DNA of 64,000 nt from Bacilli bacterium (lineage in GTDB: Bacteria > Bacillota_I > Bacilli_A > RFN20 > CAG-288), in NCBI GenBank assembly GCA_022652945.1, contig JALCRV010000006.1, positions 62,001 to 126,000 on the forward strand, written 5' to 3'. Under the pieces are notes generated by a model, which saw nothing but the letters and a program-made list of their open reading frames with translations, had not been told where the DNA came from and made no database searches. Below, one piece after another: positions 18,033 to 27,163 of this stretch (position 1 is its first letter; every line of letters begins with the position of its first letter). The translations under genes were made by a program, and so were the position numbers.

Positions 18033-19691
18033 TTAATGGAAGGAAGCCTTTAAAGCTTTAGCGGCCTTTAAGGCCTCTTTAGTTAGATCGCTTCCGGAGA
18101 TCAAACGGGCGATTTCTTCTTCCCCTTCCTTGGGACTCAATTCCTTAAGGTGGGAGGTCGTTTCCCCGTTAAACGTTTCCTTATAAACGAAGTAACAATT
18201 ATCCGCCCTGGCCGCCACTTGCGGCAGGTGGGAGATCGCTAAGACCAAGGAGGAAGAAGCCAATTCATGCATCTTCTCCGCCGCTTTGGCCGCGATATTT
18301 CCCGAAATCCCGGTATCGATCTCATCAAAAATCAAAGTATCGTAAGGCGTCAGCTTATTGAATACCGCCTTTAAAGCCAAAGTCAGACGCGAGTTTTCCC
18401 CGCCTGAGATGGCTTCTTTTAATGGGAGGAAACGTCCTCCTTCGTTCATCGCGATGGTAAATAAGGCTTTATCAAAGCCTTTTTCCGTAAGCTCTCCCTT
18501 TATTACCTCCGCCTTGAAGCCGCCATCTTTTAAGCCTAAGGAAGCCAGTTCCTCATTAACCATCCCCGTCAGCTTCTTCGCCTCTTTTTGACGTTCCAGA
18601 GTTAAACTCTTCCCTTTTAAAGTAAGCTCATCAAGGGCCTTTTCAGCCTTTTTCTCCAGCTCCTTTTCCTCTTCATCGTAATTTTCCAAGTTCTCTAAGC
18701 GTTTTTTAAAAGAGTCGTAGGCACTTAAGATCTCCGCGGTCGATTTCCCGTATTTCCTTTGGAAGGAAGAAAGCTCAAATAAACGGCTATTCAGCTCTTC
18801 CAGCCGCTCCGGGGAGGCGGAAAGCCCGTTAAAGGACTCCTTTAAGCCATTTAAAGCCTCTTGGAGCTCATTTATACTCCCCTGAGTCCTTTTAGCTTCT
18901 TCTTCTAAACTGGTCCCGAAGAAGCCTTCCAGGCTTCTTAAGGAGGAGGAGAGCCTTTCTTCTAAGCTTCCTTCTTCCTCTTCTTCACCTAAGGCCTCCA
19001 TCAAGTCTTTATAGGCCTTCTCAGCCTTTTCAAAGCCGCTTAAGGCTTCTAGCTCGCTTTCAAGGTCTTCGATCTCGTGGGGCTTAATAGAGGCCTTTTC
19101 CAGCTCCTGGACTTGGAAGGAAAGATAATCCTTCTCAGCTAGGTTATTGTCCTTTTTAAAGTCTTCGATGGCCTTTTTCGCCTCTTGATAGGCAACATAC
19201 GCTTCTTTAAAAGACACCAGTGCTTGTTTTTGCCCCGCTAGACTTACCAAAGCATCCAATAAGGCCAGATGGCTTTGTTCCTGATATAAAAGCAAGGAAT
19301 CGCGCTGGGAATGAATATCGATGATGCTGTCCATCAGCTCTTTTAATTTGCTTAAAGAGACGTTTTCCCCGTTGATCCGAGCGATCGCCGCTTTGGAAGG
19401 CAATAAAGTCCTCGTGACGACCATCGTCTTATCTTCTAAATAAGGAACTAATTCCTCATGTTCAGAAATAAACTGGTCCGTAAAGACAAAAGTGCCTTCG
19501 ACTAAGGCTTTTTTGGTCTCGTCTTTCAGTTTATCGAACTCGGCTCTTTTCCCGCTTAAAAGGCCGATGGCCTCCACCAGCAAGGTCTTCCCGGCCCCGG
19601 TCTGGCCTAAAATCACATCCATCCCAGGTTTAAAAACGACATCCAGATCGGCAATTAAGGCAAAATTAGTGACGCGGAGTTGGGCTAGCAT
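18033..19691 (-). CDS. recN: DNA repair protein RecN
   Basis: RecN is an SMC-like ATPase that tethers broken DNA ends. The 552 residues show Walker A GQTGAGKTLLVEAI near residue 30, a long coiled-coil middle (about 150-360, Glu/Lys/Leu-rich), the ABC signature ISGGENSRLTLALK, and Walker B TLIFDEIDTGISG with the D-loop. In Bacillus recN follows dxs, tlyA and argR; here a PII-like gene takes their place. It lies at the end of the conserved nusB-xse-dxs cluster. Confidence 0.93.
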   Translation of the reverse strand: MLAQLRVTNFALIADLDVVFKPGMDVILGQTGAGKTLLVEAIGLLSGKRAEFDKLKDETKKALVEGTFVFTDQFISEHEELVPYLEDKTMVVTRTLLPSKAAIARINGENVSLSKLKELMDSIIDIHSQRDSLLLYQEQSHLALLDALVSLAGQKQALVSFKEAYVAYQEAKKAIEDFKKDNNLAEKDYLSFQVQELEKASIKPHEIEDLESELEALSGFEKAEKAYKDLMEALGEEEEEGSLEERLSSSLRSLEGFFGTSLEEEAKRTQGSINELQEALNGLKESFNGLSASPERLEELNSRLFELSSFQRKYGKSTAEILSAYDSFKKRLENLENYDEEEKELEKKAEKALDELTLKGKSLTLERQKEAKKLTGMVNEELASLGLKDGGFKAEVIKGELTEKGFDKALFTIAMNEGGRFLPLKEAISGGENSRLTLALKAVFNKLTPYDTLIFDEIDTGISGNIAAKAAEKMHELASSSLVLAISHLPQVAARADNCYFVYKETFNGETTSHLKELSPKEGEEEIARLISGSDLTKEALKAAKALKASFH

Positions 19692-19738
19692 ACATTTTCC
19701 TCCCCATAATTATACTTCGTTTCGGCCCCTATTTTTAG

Positions 19739-19762
19739 GAAAAAAAGAGGCCCGCAGGCCTC
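19739..19762 (-). terminator. Terminator between the PII-like gene and recN
   Basis: On the - strand GAGGCC and GGCCTC pair around the loop TGCG, followed by a run of T. The perfect six-base GC-rich stem stands 30 bases after the PII-like stop, so recN probably has its own promoter. Confidence 0.85.
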
Positions 19763-19790
19763 AAAAGCTTTTAATCAAGGGTGAAAATGG

Positions 19791-20141
19791 TTACTTTTTC
19801 ATCAGACCGTAGACGTTATCGATAGGGAAAGTCATCATGAATCCCGTATCCGGCTTATTGATATCCCCAATCACCTCTAAGGCCAGCTTCACCACGCGCT
19901 GGATTTCCCCTTCCGAGGCTGCCACTAATAAAGTCTTAGAGTGAGAAGGAGAATTCTTAATCAGCGCCCTTAAGGCCTGAAAATGGTTTTCGTCTTTATC
20001 TTCCGCAACGATATGATGAGTCATCCCTTCGGAATCCAAAATCGTGCAGCCGCGGACATCGTTAGCTAAAAAAGTCTTCAGCAGCGGGTCGATTTTGCTC
20101 TGGTCGTTTAAGACGATCAGGAGTCCTTCTAATTGGGCCAT
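19791..20141 (-). CDS. PII-like signalling protein
   Basis: This is a 116-residue protein with a ferredoxin-like PII fold pattern: MAQLEGLLIVLNDQSKIDPLLKTFLANDVRGCTILDSEGM, a variable T-loop-like stretch, then KTLLVAASEGEIQRVVKLALEVIGD and a C-terminal FPIDNVYGL. It lacks the canonical GlnB signatures and the uridylylated T-loop Tyr, so it belongs to the broad PII-like group that binds nucleotides or metabolites. It lies between dxs and recN where Firmicutes usually have tlyA and argR. The ligand is unknown. Confidence 0.7.
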   Translation of the reverse strand: MAQLEGLLIVLNDQSKIDPLLKTFLANDVRGCTILDSEGMTHHIVAEDKDENHFQALRALIKNSPSHSKTLLVAASEGEIQRVVKLALEVIGDINKPDTGFMMTFPIDNVYGLMKK

Positions 20142-20158
20142 ATCTTTTTTCTCCTTTG

Positions 20159-22003
20159 TTAATCTAAGTTTTTAAACCAACTGACGGCAAGGCTGGGGCT
20201 GATTTTCTCCTCTTCCAACTGCTCTTTTTTCGAGGCGTGCTCGATGAAGGCGGTAGGGACTGTCTTATAAGCCAAATGGCCTTGATAGCCGGCTTTTAAG
20301 AGATCTTTAGATAGGGAGGCAGCAAAACCATCTTCGGAAGAAGTCGGATCGTAAAGCGCGATGAGCTTTTTCTTCTTTACAAGGCTAATAAGCTTTTCCG
20401 GCAGCGGATGCAACTTATTCAATAATACCACATCTTGTTCGCCCCTAAGAGACAAAATCGCTTCTTTGCCTTCTTTGCCAAGACCAATCAGAATCTTCCC
20501 ATCCTCTTTGGCCCCCGGAAGATAAATCATCCCGTCTTCTTCCTTTAAAGGCTCACTAGAGGCATTCTTTTCATCAAATTCCCTTTCGATCCTGATAAAG
20601 GTCGGACCCGGAAAAGTAAAATCCGCTTCCGTGATTAGTTTAGTAAGGCTAGCCCCGTCATAAGGGCAATAAAGGGCGGTATTAGGCATGCTTAAGACCA
20701 TACCGGCATCAAAAATCCCCTGGTGAGAAGACCCGTCTTGCCCGATTAGCCCCGCTCTTTCGACCACGATCAAAACGCTAAGCTTCATCCGGCACAGATC
20801 ATTAAGGATTTGATCGTATCCTCTTTGCATAAAGGTTGAATAGATCGAAAGGATCGGATGCAGGCCTTTTAAAGCGAATCCGCCCGCTACTTCGATCGCC
20901 TCCTCTTCCGCAATCCCTAAATCGAAGCACCTTTCAGGGAACGCCTTAAAAGCCTCCTCCAGATGGGCGCCTTTTTTCATCGCCGGGGTAATTAAGACCG
21001 CCGCAGGGTCTTTTTCCATCTTTAACTTAATAGCTTCCCCGGAAAGATGGGAAAAAGAAACGCTATCCGGATGGTTAATTAGAGGAAGCCCGCTTTCCGG
21101 GTCAAAAGGTGAAGTCCCGTGCCAGTAGCCGGATTCATCTTCCTCGGCCGGCAAAAAGCCTTTGCCCTTTTTAGTTCTGACATGTAAAAGCACCGAGCCT
21201 TCGATGTTTTTCGCGCGTAAGAGGAACTTCTCGGTCTTTTTCGAGTTATGGCCATCGATCGGCCCTAAATAGACTAAAGGGAACGAGGAGAAAAAGTTAG
21301 GTGCGGTAAAAACTCTTTTCACAAAGTTCTTAAAATGGACGCCCAGATGATAAAACCAACTTAGCCCTTTATGATCAAAAATCTTCTTGAACTTCCCCGC
21401 CCCTTCCTGATAAAAGACCGAAGTACGGACTTTATTGAAGAAAGTGGATAAGGAGCCTTTAGGCTTAGAAATCGACATATTATTATCGTTAAGGATGATA
21501 ATAAGCTTACCGTAAGTCTTATCATCCAAAGAATTTAACGCTTCGAAAGCTAACCCGTTAGCGATTGAGGCATCCCCGATCACAATCACCGTGGCGGAAG
21601 TATCCCCTTTGAGCTTTTTAGCAGCTGCTAAGCCTAAACCCACCGCTAAAGAGGTCGAAGAATGGCCTGATTCAAACTTATCCGCCTCCGATTCCCCTCT
21701 TTTCTGGAAGCCGGAGACACCGCCTTTTTGACGTAAAGTCGAAAGATCTCTCCCGGTCAGGATCTTATAAGCGTAAGCCTGATGCCCGACATCGAAAAGG
21801 ATATCGTCCTTATAAGGATCGAACTCCTTCAATAAAGCGATCGTCAGCTCCACGATCCCCAGGTTAGATGAAAGGTGACCGCCGTTAAGGGAAACATCAT
21901 TGATTATTTCCTGCCTTAAAGCCGCGGCGAGGGCTTTTTCGTCTGCCTCGCTTAAGGTCTTCAAGGTCTGATAATCGAAGTGTTTTAAGTCAAAAGAGGC
22001 CAT
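20159..22003 (-). CDS. dxs: 1-deoxy-D-xylulose-5-phosphate synthase
   Basis: This is the first enzyme of the MEP isoprenoid pathway, condensing pyruvate and glyceraldehyde-3-phosphate with thiamine diphosphate. The 614 residues contain GGHLSSNLG, FDVGHQAYAYKILTGR, the ThDP motif GDASIANGLAFEALN...NDNNMSIS, the GPIDGHN loop, and the transketolase-like central domain (DLGIAEEEAIEVAGGFALKG, RAGLIGQDGSSHQG). It follows xseB by 25 bases. No Shine-Dalgarno precedes the ATG, and a TATAAA lies about ten bases before it. The usual ispA neighbour is missing. Confidence 0.93.
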   Translation of the reverse strand: MASFDLKHFDYQTLKTLSEADEKALAAALRQEIINDVSLNGGHLSSNLGIVELTIALLKEFDPYKDDILFDVGHQAYAYKILTGRDLSTLRQKGGVSGFQKRGESEADKFESGHSSTSLAVGLGLAAAKKLKGDTSATVIVIGDASIANGLAFEALNSLDDKTYGKLIIILNDNNMSISKPKGSLSTFFNKVRTSVFYQEGAGKFKKIFDHKGLSWFYHLGVHFKNFVKRVFTAPNFFSSFPLVYLGPIDGHNSKKTEKFLLRAKNIEGSVLLHVRTKKGKGFLPAEEDESGYWHGTSPFDPESGLPLINHPDSVSFSHLSGEAIKLKMEKDPAAVLITPAMKKGAHLEEAFKAFPERCFDLGIAEEEAIEVAGGFALKGLHPILSIYSTFMQRGYDQILNDLCRMKLSVLIVVERAGLIGQDGSSHQGIFDAGMVLSMPNTALYCPYDGASLTKLITEADFTFPGPTFIRIEREFDEKNASSEPLKEEDGMIYLPGAKEDGKILIGLGKEGKEAILSLRGEQDVVLLNKLHPLPEKLISLVKKKKLIALYDPTSSEDGFAASLSKDLLKAGYQGHLAYKTVPTAFIEHASKKEQLEEEKISPSLAVSWFKNLD

Positions 22004-22028
22004 ATTTTACTATTTATATACTAATTAT

Positions 22029-22238
22029 CTACTTATCACTTACTATTTCGTTCGTTACGAGGTCTTTTAAGCTCGAAAGCTCTTTTTCGAGCTCCGCTAA
22101 AAGTTTCTTGCCTTCCGCATATAAAAGGCTCGTCTCCTTTAAGGATAAATCAGTCCCGTTTTCGAGCTTCGCGATGATCTCATCAAGTCTTTTTTCCTTA
22201 TCTTCAAAGCTCTCCTCGACCTTTTTCTTTTCCGCCAT
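22029..22238 (-). CDS. xseB: Exodeoxyribonuclease VII small subunit
   Basis: XseB is the 69-residue helical subunit that packs on the XseA coiled coil. The pattern FEDKEKRLDEIIAKLENGTDLSLKETSLLYAEGKKLLAELEKEL is the family core. It lies 15 bases downstream of xseA in the order xseA-xseB-dxs, as in other Firmicutes. Short, but the sequence and context agree. Confidence 0.9.
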   Translation of the reverse strand: MAEKKKVEESFEDKEKRLDEIIAKLENGTDLSLKETSLLYAEGKKLLAELEKELSSLKDLVTNEIVSDK

Positions 22239-22253
22239 AATTACTTCCCCTTT

Positions 22254-23471
22254 CTATTTGATCTCAGCGTTCAAGACGCCATCATGTAAACCGATCTCTA
22301 CTTCATCGCCTTTTTTCACATCTTTAACAGAGCTCACCGGCTTTTCTTTAAAGCGGATTAAGCCGACTCCCGCTTTTAAGCCATTAAGCGGATTCGCTTT
22401 ATCCAGTTCATTCGCTTTCCCTTCTAAGAAGACCTTGCGCTCTAAGAGGCGCTGGAGATATAAAGAGGATAATCGCGCTTGCGCCTGAGAAAGCTTACCG
22501 CCAACTCTAGAAAGGTAATTGACCGGAGAATGCTTATCTAAGATAGACCCGAGGCGGTTAAAATTCAATTCCTTGTCTTTTAAAAAGTTCTCGCCGGCAT
22601 TTTCTAAGGCATTTTTCCGGTCTTGAAGCCCTTTAAGGACTTCGGAAAGATCCGGTAAGGCCACATTAGCGGCCTCGGTAGGGGTGATGGCGTACTTATC
22701 AGCGGCTAGATCGCATAAGGAGCGATCGATCTCATGTCCGATGCCGGTGATAACTGGAATCGGGGAGGATGCTAGGGTCCTTACTAGTTTTTCGTCGTTA
22801 AAGCAACTGAGATCGGTCTTCGAGCCGCCCCCGCGTCCAAAGATAATCACGTCAGCATCCGACTTATAGGCTCTTTTTAAGGCGCGGATTAAAGAAGAAG
22901 GGGCATCTCCTCCCTGGACTAAAGCGTCAAAAAGAACCGTGGAGACAGGAATTTTCTTACTTAAGGTCTCCATGATATCGTGGTAAGCCGCTCCGGAAGC
23001 CGAGGTGATAATGGCAATCTTATGGATATGAGTTGGAAGCGGTCTTTTTTTGGCCGGGTCAAAAAGGCCTTCTTTAGTGAGTTTTTCTTCAAGCCTTTTT
23101 AGCTTAATAAGTTCCAGCCCCTCCCCGTAAAGCGCGATATCCTTGGCGTTAAAGGAAAGCTGGCCAAAAGGCGCGTAATAAGAAAGATCGCCCCGGGCGA
23201 TCACTTCGTCCCCTTCCTTATATTCTTCTTTGATCTGTTTATCATACCACGAGAAAACAATGACCTTGATCACGGCCTTTTTCCCGTCCGGTTTCTCACC
23301 TGGATCGACCAACGTCAAATAGACATTGCCGTTTTTAACTTGCTTAGACAGGATCTCTCCTTGGACTTTGATGTCCATGAAAAGCTCCGAACGCAAGACT
23401 TGGGAAATCAAAGAGGACAATTCCCCGACCGTGAAGACTTCCTGCTTATGAAAATATTCCCCGACGCTCAT
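22254..23471 (-). CDS. xseA: Exodeoxyribonuclease VII large subunit
   Basis: XseA is the catalytic subunit of ExoVII, which degrades single-stranded DNA from both ends. The 405 residues show an N-terminal OB fold (FTVGELSSLISQVLRS...DIKVQGEIL), the catalytic core with ITSASGAAYHDI, IIFGRGGGSKTDLSCFNDEKLV and ITGIGHEIDRSLCDLAADKYAITPTEAA, then a coiled-coil arm that binds XseB and a short C-terminal segment. It starts five bases after nusB. Confidence 0.93.
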   Translation of the reverse strand: MSVGEYFHKQEVFTVGELSSLISQVLRSELFMDIKVQGEILSKQVKNGNVYLTLVDPGEKPDGKKAVIKVIVFSWYDKQIKEEYKEGDEVIARGDLSYYAPFGQLSFNAKDIALYGEGLELIKLKRLEEKLTKEGLFDPAKKRPLPTHIHKIAIITSASGAAYHDIMETLSKKIPVSTVLFDALVQGGDAPSSLIRALKRAYKSDADVIIFGRGGGSKTDLSCFNDEKLVRTLASSPIPVITGIGHEIDRSLCDLAADKYAITPTEAANVALPDLSEVLKGLQDRKNALENAGENFLKDKELNFNRLGSILDKHSPVNYLSRVGGKLSQAQARLSSLYLQRLLERKVFLEGKANELDKANPLNGLKAGVGLIRFKEKPVSSVKDVKKGDEVEIGLHDGVLNAEIK

Positions 23472-23476
23472 CTGGT

Positions 23477-23980
23477 TTATAAGACCTTATCGAGGACCGC
23501 GTTAATGTATTTATAATCCTCAGCGTCGAGATATTTCTTTGCTAAATCCACAGCGCAGGAAATCGCCACTGCCTTAGAAGTGGCTTTCGCGTACTTTTCT
23601 TCGCTGATTGCCTCAAGGAAAATCGCCTGAGCCAGCTCATTAAGACGCTCAAACTTCCACTTATTCAGTTTCGGTTCCACTAAAGCGATGATCTCTTCCC
23701 GATTCTTCAAAGCCTCGTAGAAGACTTGCTGGGCGAAAGGATCGGCATCCGCGAAGTTCTCGACTTTGAAAATGCCTTTAAAGGTCTCCAAAGGATCGAC
23801 TTCGATCGAAGTCTTTTCCTTGATTAAGACCGCATAAAGGGCATCGATGGTCTTTTCCCTTAAGTCATTGCGCGACATTAAAGGCTTTTTAGCATCTTCT
23901 AAAACCGGAGAAGGTTTTTCTTCTTCCGTTTTGGTCGTTTCGACGAGTTTCTCTTCTTCCGTCTTTTTCTTGATAGGCAT
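23477..23980 (-). CDS. nusB: Transcription antitermination protein NusB
   Basis: NusB with NusE binds boxA in rRNA leaders to prevent termination. The 167 residues comprise a charged N-terminal extension of about 35 residues (Lys/Glu-rich, absent from most NusB proteins), then the all-helical core: REKTIDALYAVLI, FAQQVFYEALKNREEIIALVEPKLNKWKFERLNELAQAIFLEA, and AISCAVDLAKKYLDAEDYKYINAVLD. An internal Met at residue 35 is a possible alternative start. The order Asp23-nusB-xseA matches the Bacillus yqhY-nusB-xseA region. Confidence 0.88.
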   Translation of the reverse strand: MPIKKKTEEEKLVETTKTEEEKPSPVLEDAKKPLMSRNDLREKTIDALYAVLIKEKTSIEVDPLETFKGIFKVENFADADPFAQQVFYEALKNREEIIALVEPKLNKWKFERLNELAQAIFLEAISEEKYAKATSKAVAISCAVDLAKKYLDAEDYKYINAVLDKVL

Positions 23981-23999
23981 ATGATTTCCCTTTTAATTT

Positions 24000-24356
24000 C
24001 TAGAAGATCCCGTCGATCTTGATATTGACCTGGCAAGAAGGAATCTCCGTTAAAGAAAGAATCTGTTCGGAAATCTCCTGCTGCAAGCCTTTAGCTAATG
24101 ACGACGCATTCTCATCTTTTCTGATCTGCACATGGATAAAAAGAATCGGCATCCCCTGGTTGATCCAGCAGGTGATCTCTTTAGCTAAGCGGATATTGAT
24201 CCCCGACTCTTTATTAATCTTGGCTTTCGGATCGGTTGCGACATTAGGCATTTCTTCTAAAGCCGCATAAGCCATCTGGGCGAAAGCTTTGCCGGCGATA
24301 AATCCCCCGCCGGTCTTTTCGGCCTGTGCGGTCTTAATGTACTTAGTCTGTGCCAT
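24000..24356 (-). CDS. yqhY: Asp23/Gls24-family protein (YqhY-like)
   Basis: This is a 118-residue member of the Asp23/Gls24 envelope-stress family. YqhY in Bacillus is tied to acetyl-CoA carboxylase control. The family pattern AQMAYAALEEMPNVA...INIRLAKEITCWINQGMPILFIHVQIRKDENASSLAKGLQQEISEQIL...VNIKIDG is visible. It lies directly upstream of nusB, as yqhY does in Bacillus, although accB and accC are absent here. Confidence 0.82.
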   Translation of the reverse strand: MAQTKYIKTAQAEKTGGGFIAGKAFAQMAYAALEEMPNVATDPKAKINKESGINIRLAKEITCWINQGMPILFIHVQIRKDENASSLAKGLQQEISEQILSLTEIPSCQVNIKIDGIF

Positions 24357-24433
24357 ATTCTTTCTCCTTTTAAGCTAATTAAAAGCCTCAAATAAACTAT
24401 ATCACGTCTTTGCTTCTTTGTCGGGGTTATGGT

Positions 24434-26839
24434 TTAACCGATGACAAAATTAATAATCTTGTCCGGGACAAAGATGACTTTTAGAATCTTCTTCCCTTCG
24501 ATGGCGCGGATGACATTTTCTTCTTTTAAAGCCTCATCCATCGCTTTCTTCTGGTCTTTTTCGCCCTTTTGAAGCTTGATATTGGCCTTGTGTTTGCCGT
24601 TTACCATGCAGGCTAAGGTCACTTCGTCTTCCTGGCAAGCCTTTTCATCGTAAGTCGGCCAAGGGACAAAGTCGATAAAACCTTTATAACCTAATAGTTC
24701 ATATAACTCCTCTCCTAAATGCGGGGCGATAGGAGCTATCAGCTGAGCTAAAGACAATAAATAAGGCTTATATAGGCTCTTTTGCTGATAAAGCGCATTG
24801 ACGAATATCATCATCTGGGCAATCGCCGTATTGAAGCGGAGATTTTCAAAATCCTCGCTGATTTTCTTCACGCTCAGATTATAAAGGTGAGTTAAAGACC
24901 CATCATCAATCTCGCTCCAGGTCTTAACGTAATCGGTATCGGCATATAGCCTATAGACCCTATTAAGGAAGCGGTTAGCCCCCGCTAAGCCTTCATCCGA
25001 CCACGGCAAAGACTGTTCAATCGGGCCCTTAAAGAGCTCGTAAAGCCTTAAAGAATCCGCTCCGAAGTCTTCGATGCACTGATTGGGATTCACAACGTTT
25101 CCCAATGACTTTGACATCTTGACCCCGTTTGCGCCGAGAACCATGCCTTGGTGGACGAGTTTTTTAAAAGGCTCTTTGCATTTAACGATTCCTAAATCAT
25201 AAAGGAACTTATGCCAGAAACGAGCGTAAAGCAAATGGAGGACCGCATGTTCCTGCCCGCCGATATAAAGATCGACCGGCAACCAGTGCTCCAAAAGCTT
25301 CCGATCAGCGATTTCTTTCTCATTATACGGATCGAGGTAACGGATATAGTACCAAGAAGACCCAGCCCACTGCGGCATGATATTCGTCTCGCGCTGCCCT
25401 TTTTGGCCATCGATCACGACGTTAACCCAAGAAGTCGCTTTGGCCAGCGGAGGTTTTCCATCCCCTGAAGGTGCGTAATTATCAAGTTCCGGCAGCTCCA
25501 AAGGCAAAGCTTGGTAGCTTACCGGGATCATCTTGCCATTTTCTAGATGGATAATCGGAATCGGCTCCCCCCAGTAACGTTGGCGGGAGAAGAGCCAGTC
25601 GCGAAGCTTATAATTGACTTTTCTTTCCCCTTCGCCGAGTTTTTCTAACTCTTCGGTGATCTTTTCGGAAGCACCTTTAATATCTAACCCATCGGCGTAG
25701 GAAGAATTGATATGCTTACCATCTTTAACCATCGCCTCTTTGGAGATATCCCCTTCCAAGACTTGGATAATGGGTAAAGCGTGCTCTTTAGCGAAGGCGT
25801 AATCTCTTTCGTCGTGGGCTGGGACCGCCATCACGGCGCCCGTCCCATAGGTCGCTAAGACATAAGAACCGATAAAGATCGGGACTTTACGTCCGTTGAT
25901 CGGATTGATAGCGTACGAGCCGATAAAGACCCCGGTTTTCGGCTTATCGACGGCCGTACGAATGGTCTCATCCTCGTTTTTCGCTTCTTCGATATATTTC
26001 TCCGCAGCTTTTTTATTTTCCTCAGTTGTCAGTTCCTCAACTAAAGGATTCTCCGGAGCTAAGACGATATAAGTGCAGCCGAATAAAGTATCGACACGGG
26101 TGGTGTAGACATAAACCTTTTTGTCGCTCCCTTCAACCTTAAAGGCGACTTGGACCCCGGTTGATCTCCCGATCCAGTTTCTCTGCATCGTGACGGTCGA
26201 TTCCGGCCAGTCTAAAAGGCTTAAATCAGTTAAAAGCTTATCCGCATAAGCGGTGATTTTTAAAATCCATTGATCAAGATCCATCTGGATGACCGGGAAC
26301 CCACCGCGCTCAGACTTGCCGTCGATGACTTCCTCGTTAGCTAAGACGGTCCCTAATTCCGGGCAATAATTGACCGGACGTTTATCCATGTAAGCCAGGT
26401 GATTCTCATAAAGCTTTAGAAAGATCCACTGGGTCCATTTATAATAGGAAGGATCGGAAGTCTTCACTTCCTTGGACCAATCGATCGAAAGCCCGCAGGC
26501 ATCCATCTGCTTTTTGAAATTATCGATATTGGCATCGGTGAAAGGGCCGGGGTGCTTATTGTTCTTAATAGCGTATTGCTCCGCCGGCAGGCCGAAGGAA
26601 TCAAAGCCCATCGGATGGAGGACATTAAAGCCTTTTGCTCTCTTATAACGGGAATAGGCATCGGTGGCTGAGTAGCCTTCGATATGACCGACGTGAAGTC
26701 CCTGGGCGGAAGGATAAGGGAACATATCCATGATGTAGCATTTAGGCTTAGAAAAATCGTAGACGTCGCATTTATATAAATCGGCGTCTTTCCATCTCTG
26801 TTGCCATTTGGCTTCTAGGCTTTTGAAATCGTATCCCAT
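24434..26839 (-). CDS. leuS: Leucyl-tRNA synthetase
   Basis: This class Ia synthetase charges tRNA-Leu. The 801 residues have the HIGH-type motif HVGH in PYPSAQGLHVGHIEGY near residue 49, the CP1 editing domain with YTTRVDTLFGCTY and MAVPAHDERDYAFA (discriminating Asp), the KMSKS loop VKMSKSLGNVVNP, and the anticodon-binding and C-terminal domains. The ATG at 26839 was chosen over the longer frame to 26899 because the protein family begins at MGYDFKSLEAKWQQRW and the upstream promoter would lie inside the longer version. No T-box leader was found. Confidence 0.95.
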   Translation of the reverse strand: MGYDFKSLEAKWQQRWKDADLYKCDVYDFSKPKCYIMDMFPYPSAQGLHVGHIEGYSATDAYSRYKRAKGFNVLHPMGFDSFGLPAEQYAIKNNKHPGPFTDANIDNFKKQMDACGLSIDWSKEVKTSDPSYYKWTQWIFLKLYENHLAYMDKRPVNYCPELGTVLANEEVIDGKSERGGFPVIQMDLDQWILKITAYADKLLTDLSLLDWPESTVTMQRNWIGRSTGVQVAFKVEGSDKKVYVYTTRVDTLFGCTYIVLAPENPLVEELTTEENKKAAEKYIEEAKNEDETIRTAVDKPKTGVFIGSYAINPINGRKVPIFIGSYVLATYGTGAVMAVPAHDERDYAFAKEHALPIIQVLEGDISKEAMVKDGKHINSSYADGLDIKGASEKITEELEKLGEGERKVNYKLRDWLFSRQRYWGEPIPIIHLENGKMIPVSYQALPLELPELDNYAPSGDGKPPLAKATSWVNVVIDGQKGQRETNIMPQWAGSSWYYIRYLDPYNEKEIADRKLLEHWLPVDLYIGGQEHAVLHLLYARFWHKFLYDLGIVKCKEPFKKLVHQGMVLGANGVKMSKSLGNVVNPNQCIEDFGADSLRLYELFKGPIEQSLPWSDEGLAGANRFLNRVYRLYADTDYVKTWSEIDDGSLTHLYNLSVKKISEDFENLRFNTAIAQMMIFVNALYQQKSLYKPYLLSLAQLIAPIAPHLGEELYELLGYKGFIDFVPWPTYDEKACQEDEVTLACMVNGKHKANIKLQKGEKDQKKAMDEALKEENVIRAIEGKKILKVIFVPDKIINFVIG

Positions 26840-26870
26840 ATGTTTTTTCTCTCTTTTATAGATAGACTTT

Positions 26871-26899
26871 ATTATAAAAACGAATGGGGAGATAGTCAA
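26871..26899 (-). promoter_or_regulatory. leuS promoter
   Basis: On the - strand there is TTGACT (26894-26899), a 17-base spacer and a perfect TATAAT (26871-26876). Transcription should begin about 25 bases before the leuS ATG, which leaves no room for a T-box. Confidence 0.9.
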
Positions 26900-27163
26900 T
26901 TGACTTAACCCCCTTTAGCCCTTAAAGTAAGCGATTTTAGGCTGGAAAGAGAGATTAAAGTACCTTTTAAAGGATTTAGGCCTCTTTTAAGGTCTTCAAT
27001 CTATTTATCTTCCCTTTTCCTCCTTTAGGGTAATCCTTAATAAATCTTCAAAAATCCAATGGAATTAGCTTACCCAATCTGTTAGGCTAATCTTAAGTAA
27101 GGAGAAACTGATGCTTTACCAGAGGTAAAACTTCACTTACGTGCCTTATGGAGGTACCTATTT
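26900..27163. other. Divergent intergenic region leuS / CvpA-like gene
   Basis: Apart from the leuS promoter at its left end and a GGAGG box before the ATG at 27164, I see no gene, riboswitch or strong hairpin here. It is AT-rich. Confidence 0.5.

Noticed and set aside
26840-26899. 20-residue N-terminal extension of leuS
   Set aside because: The promoter lies within this stretch, and LeuRS proteins begin at the chosen Met.
26840-27163. T-box leader for leuS
   Set aside because: No T-box sequence or long leader was found. A strong promoter ends about 25 bases before the start codon.
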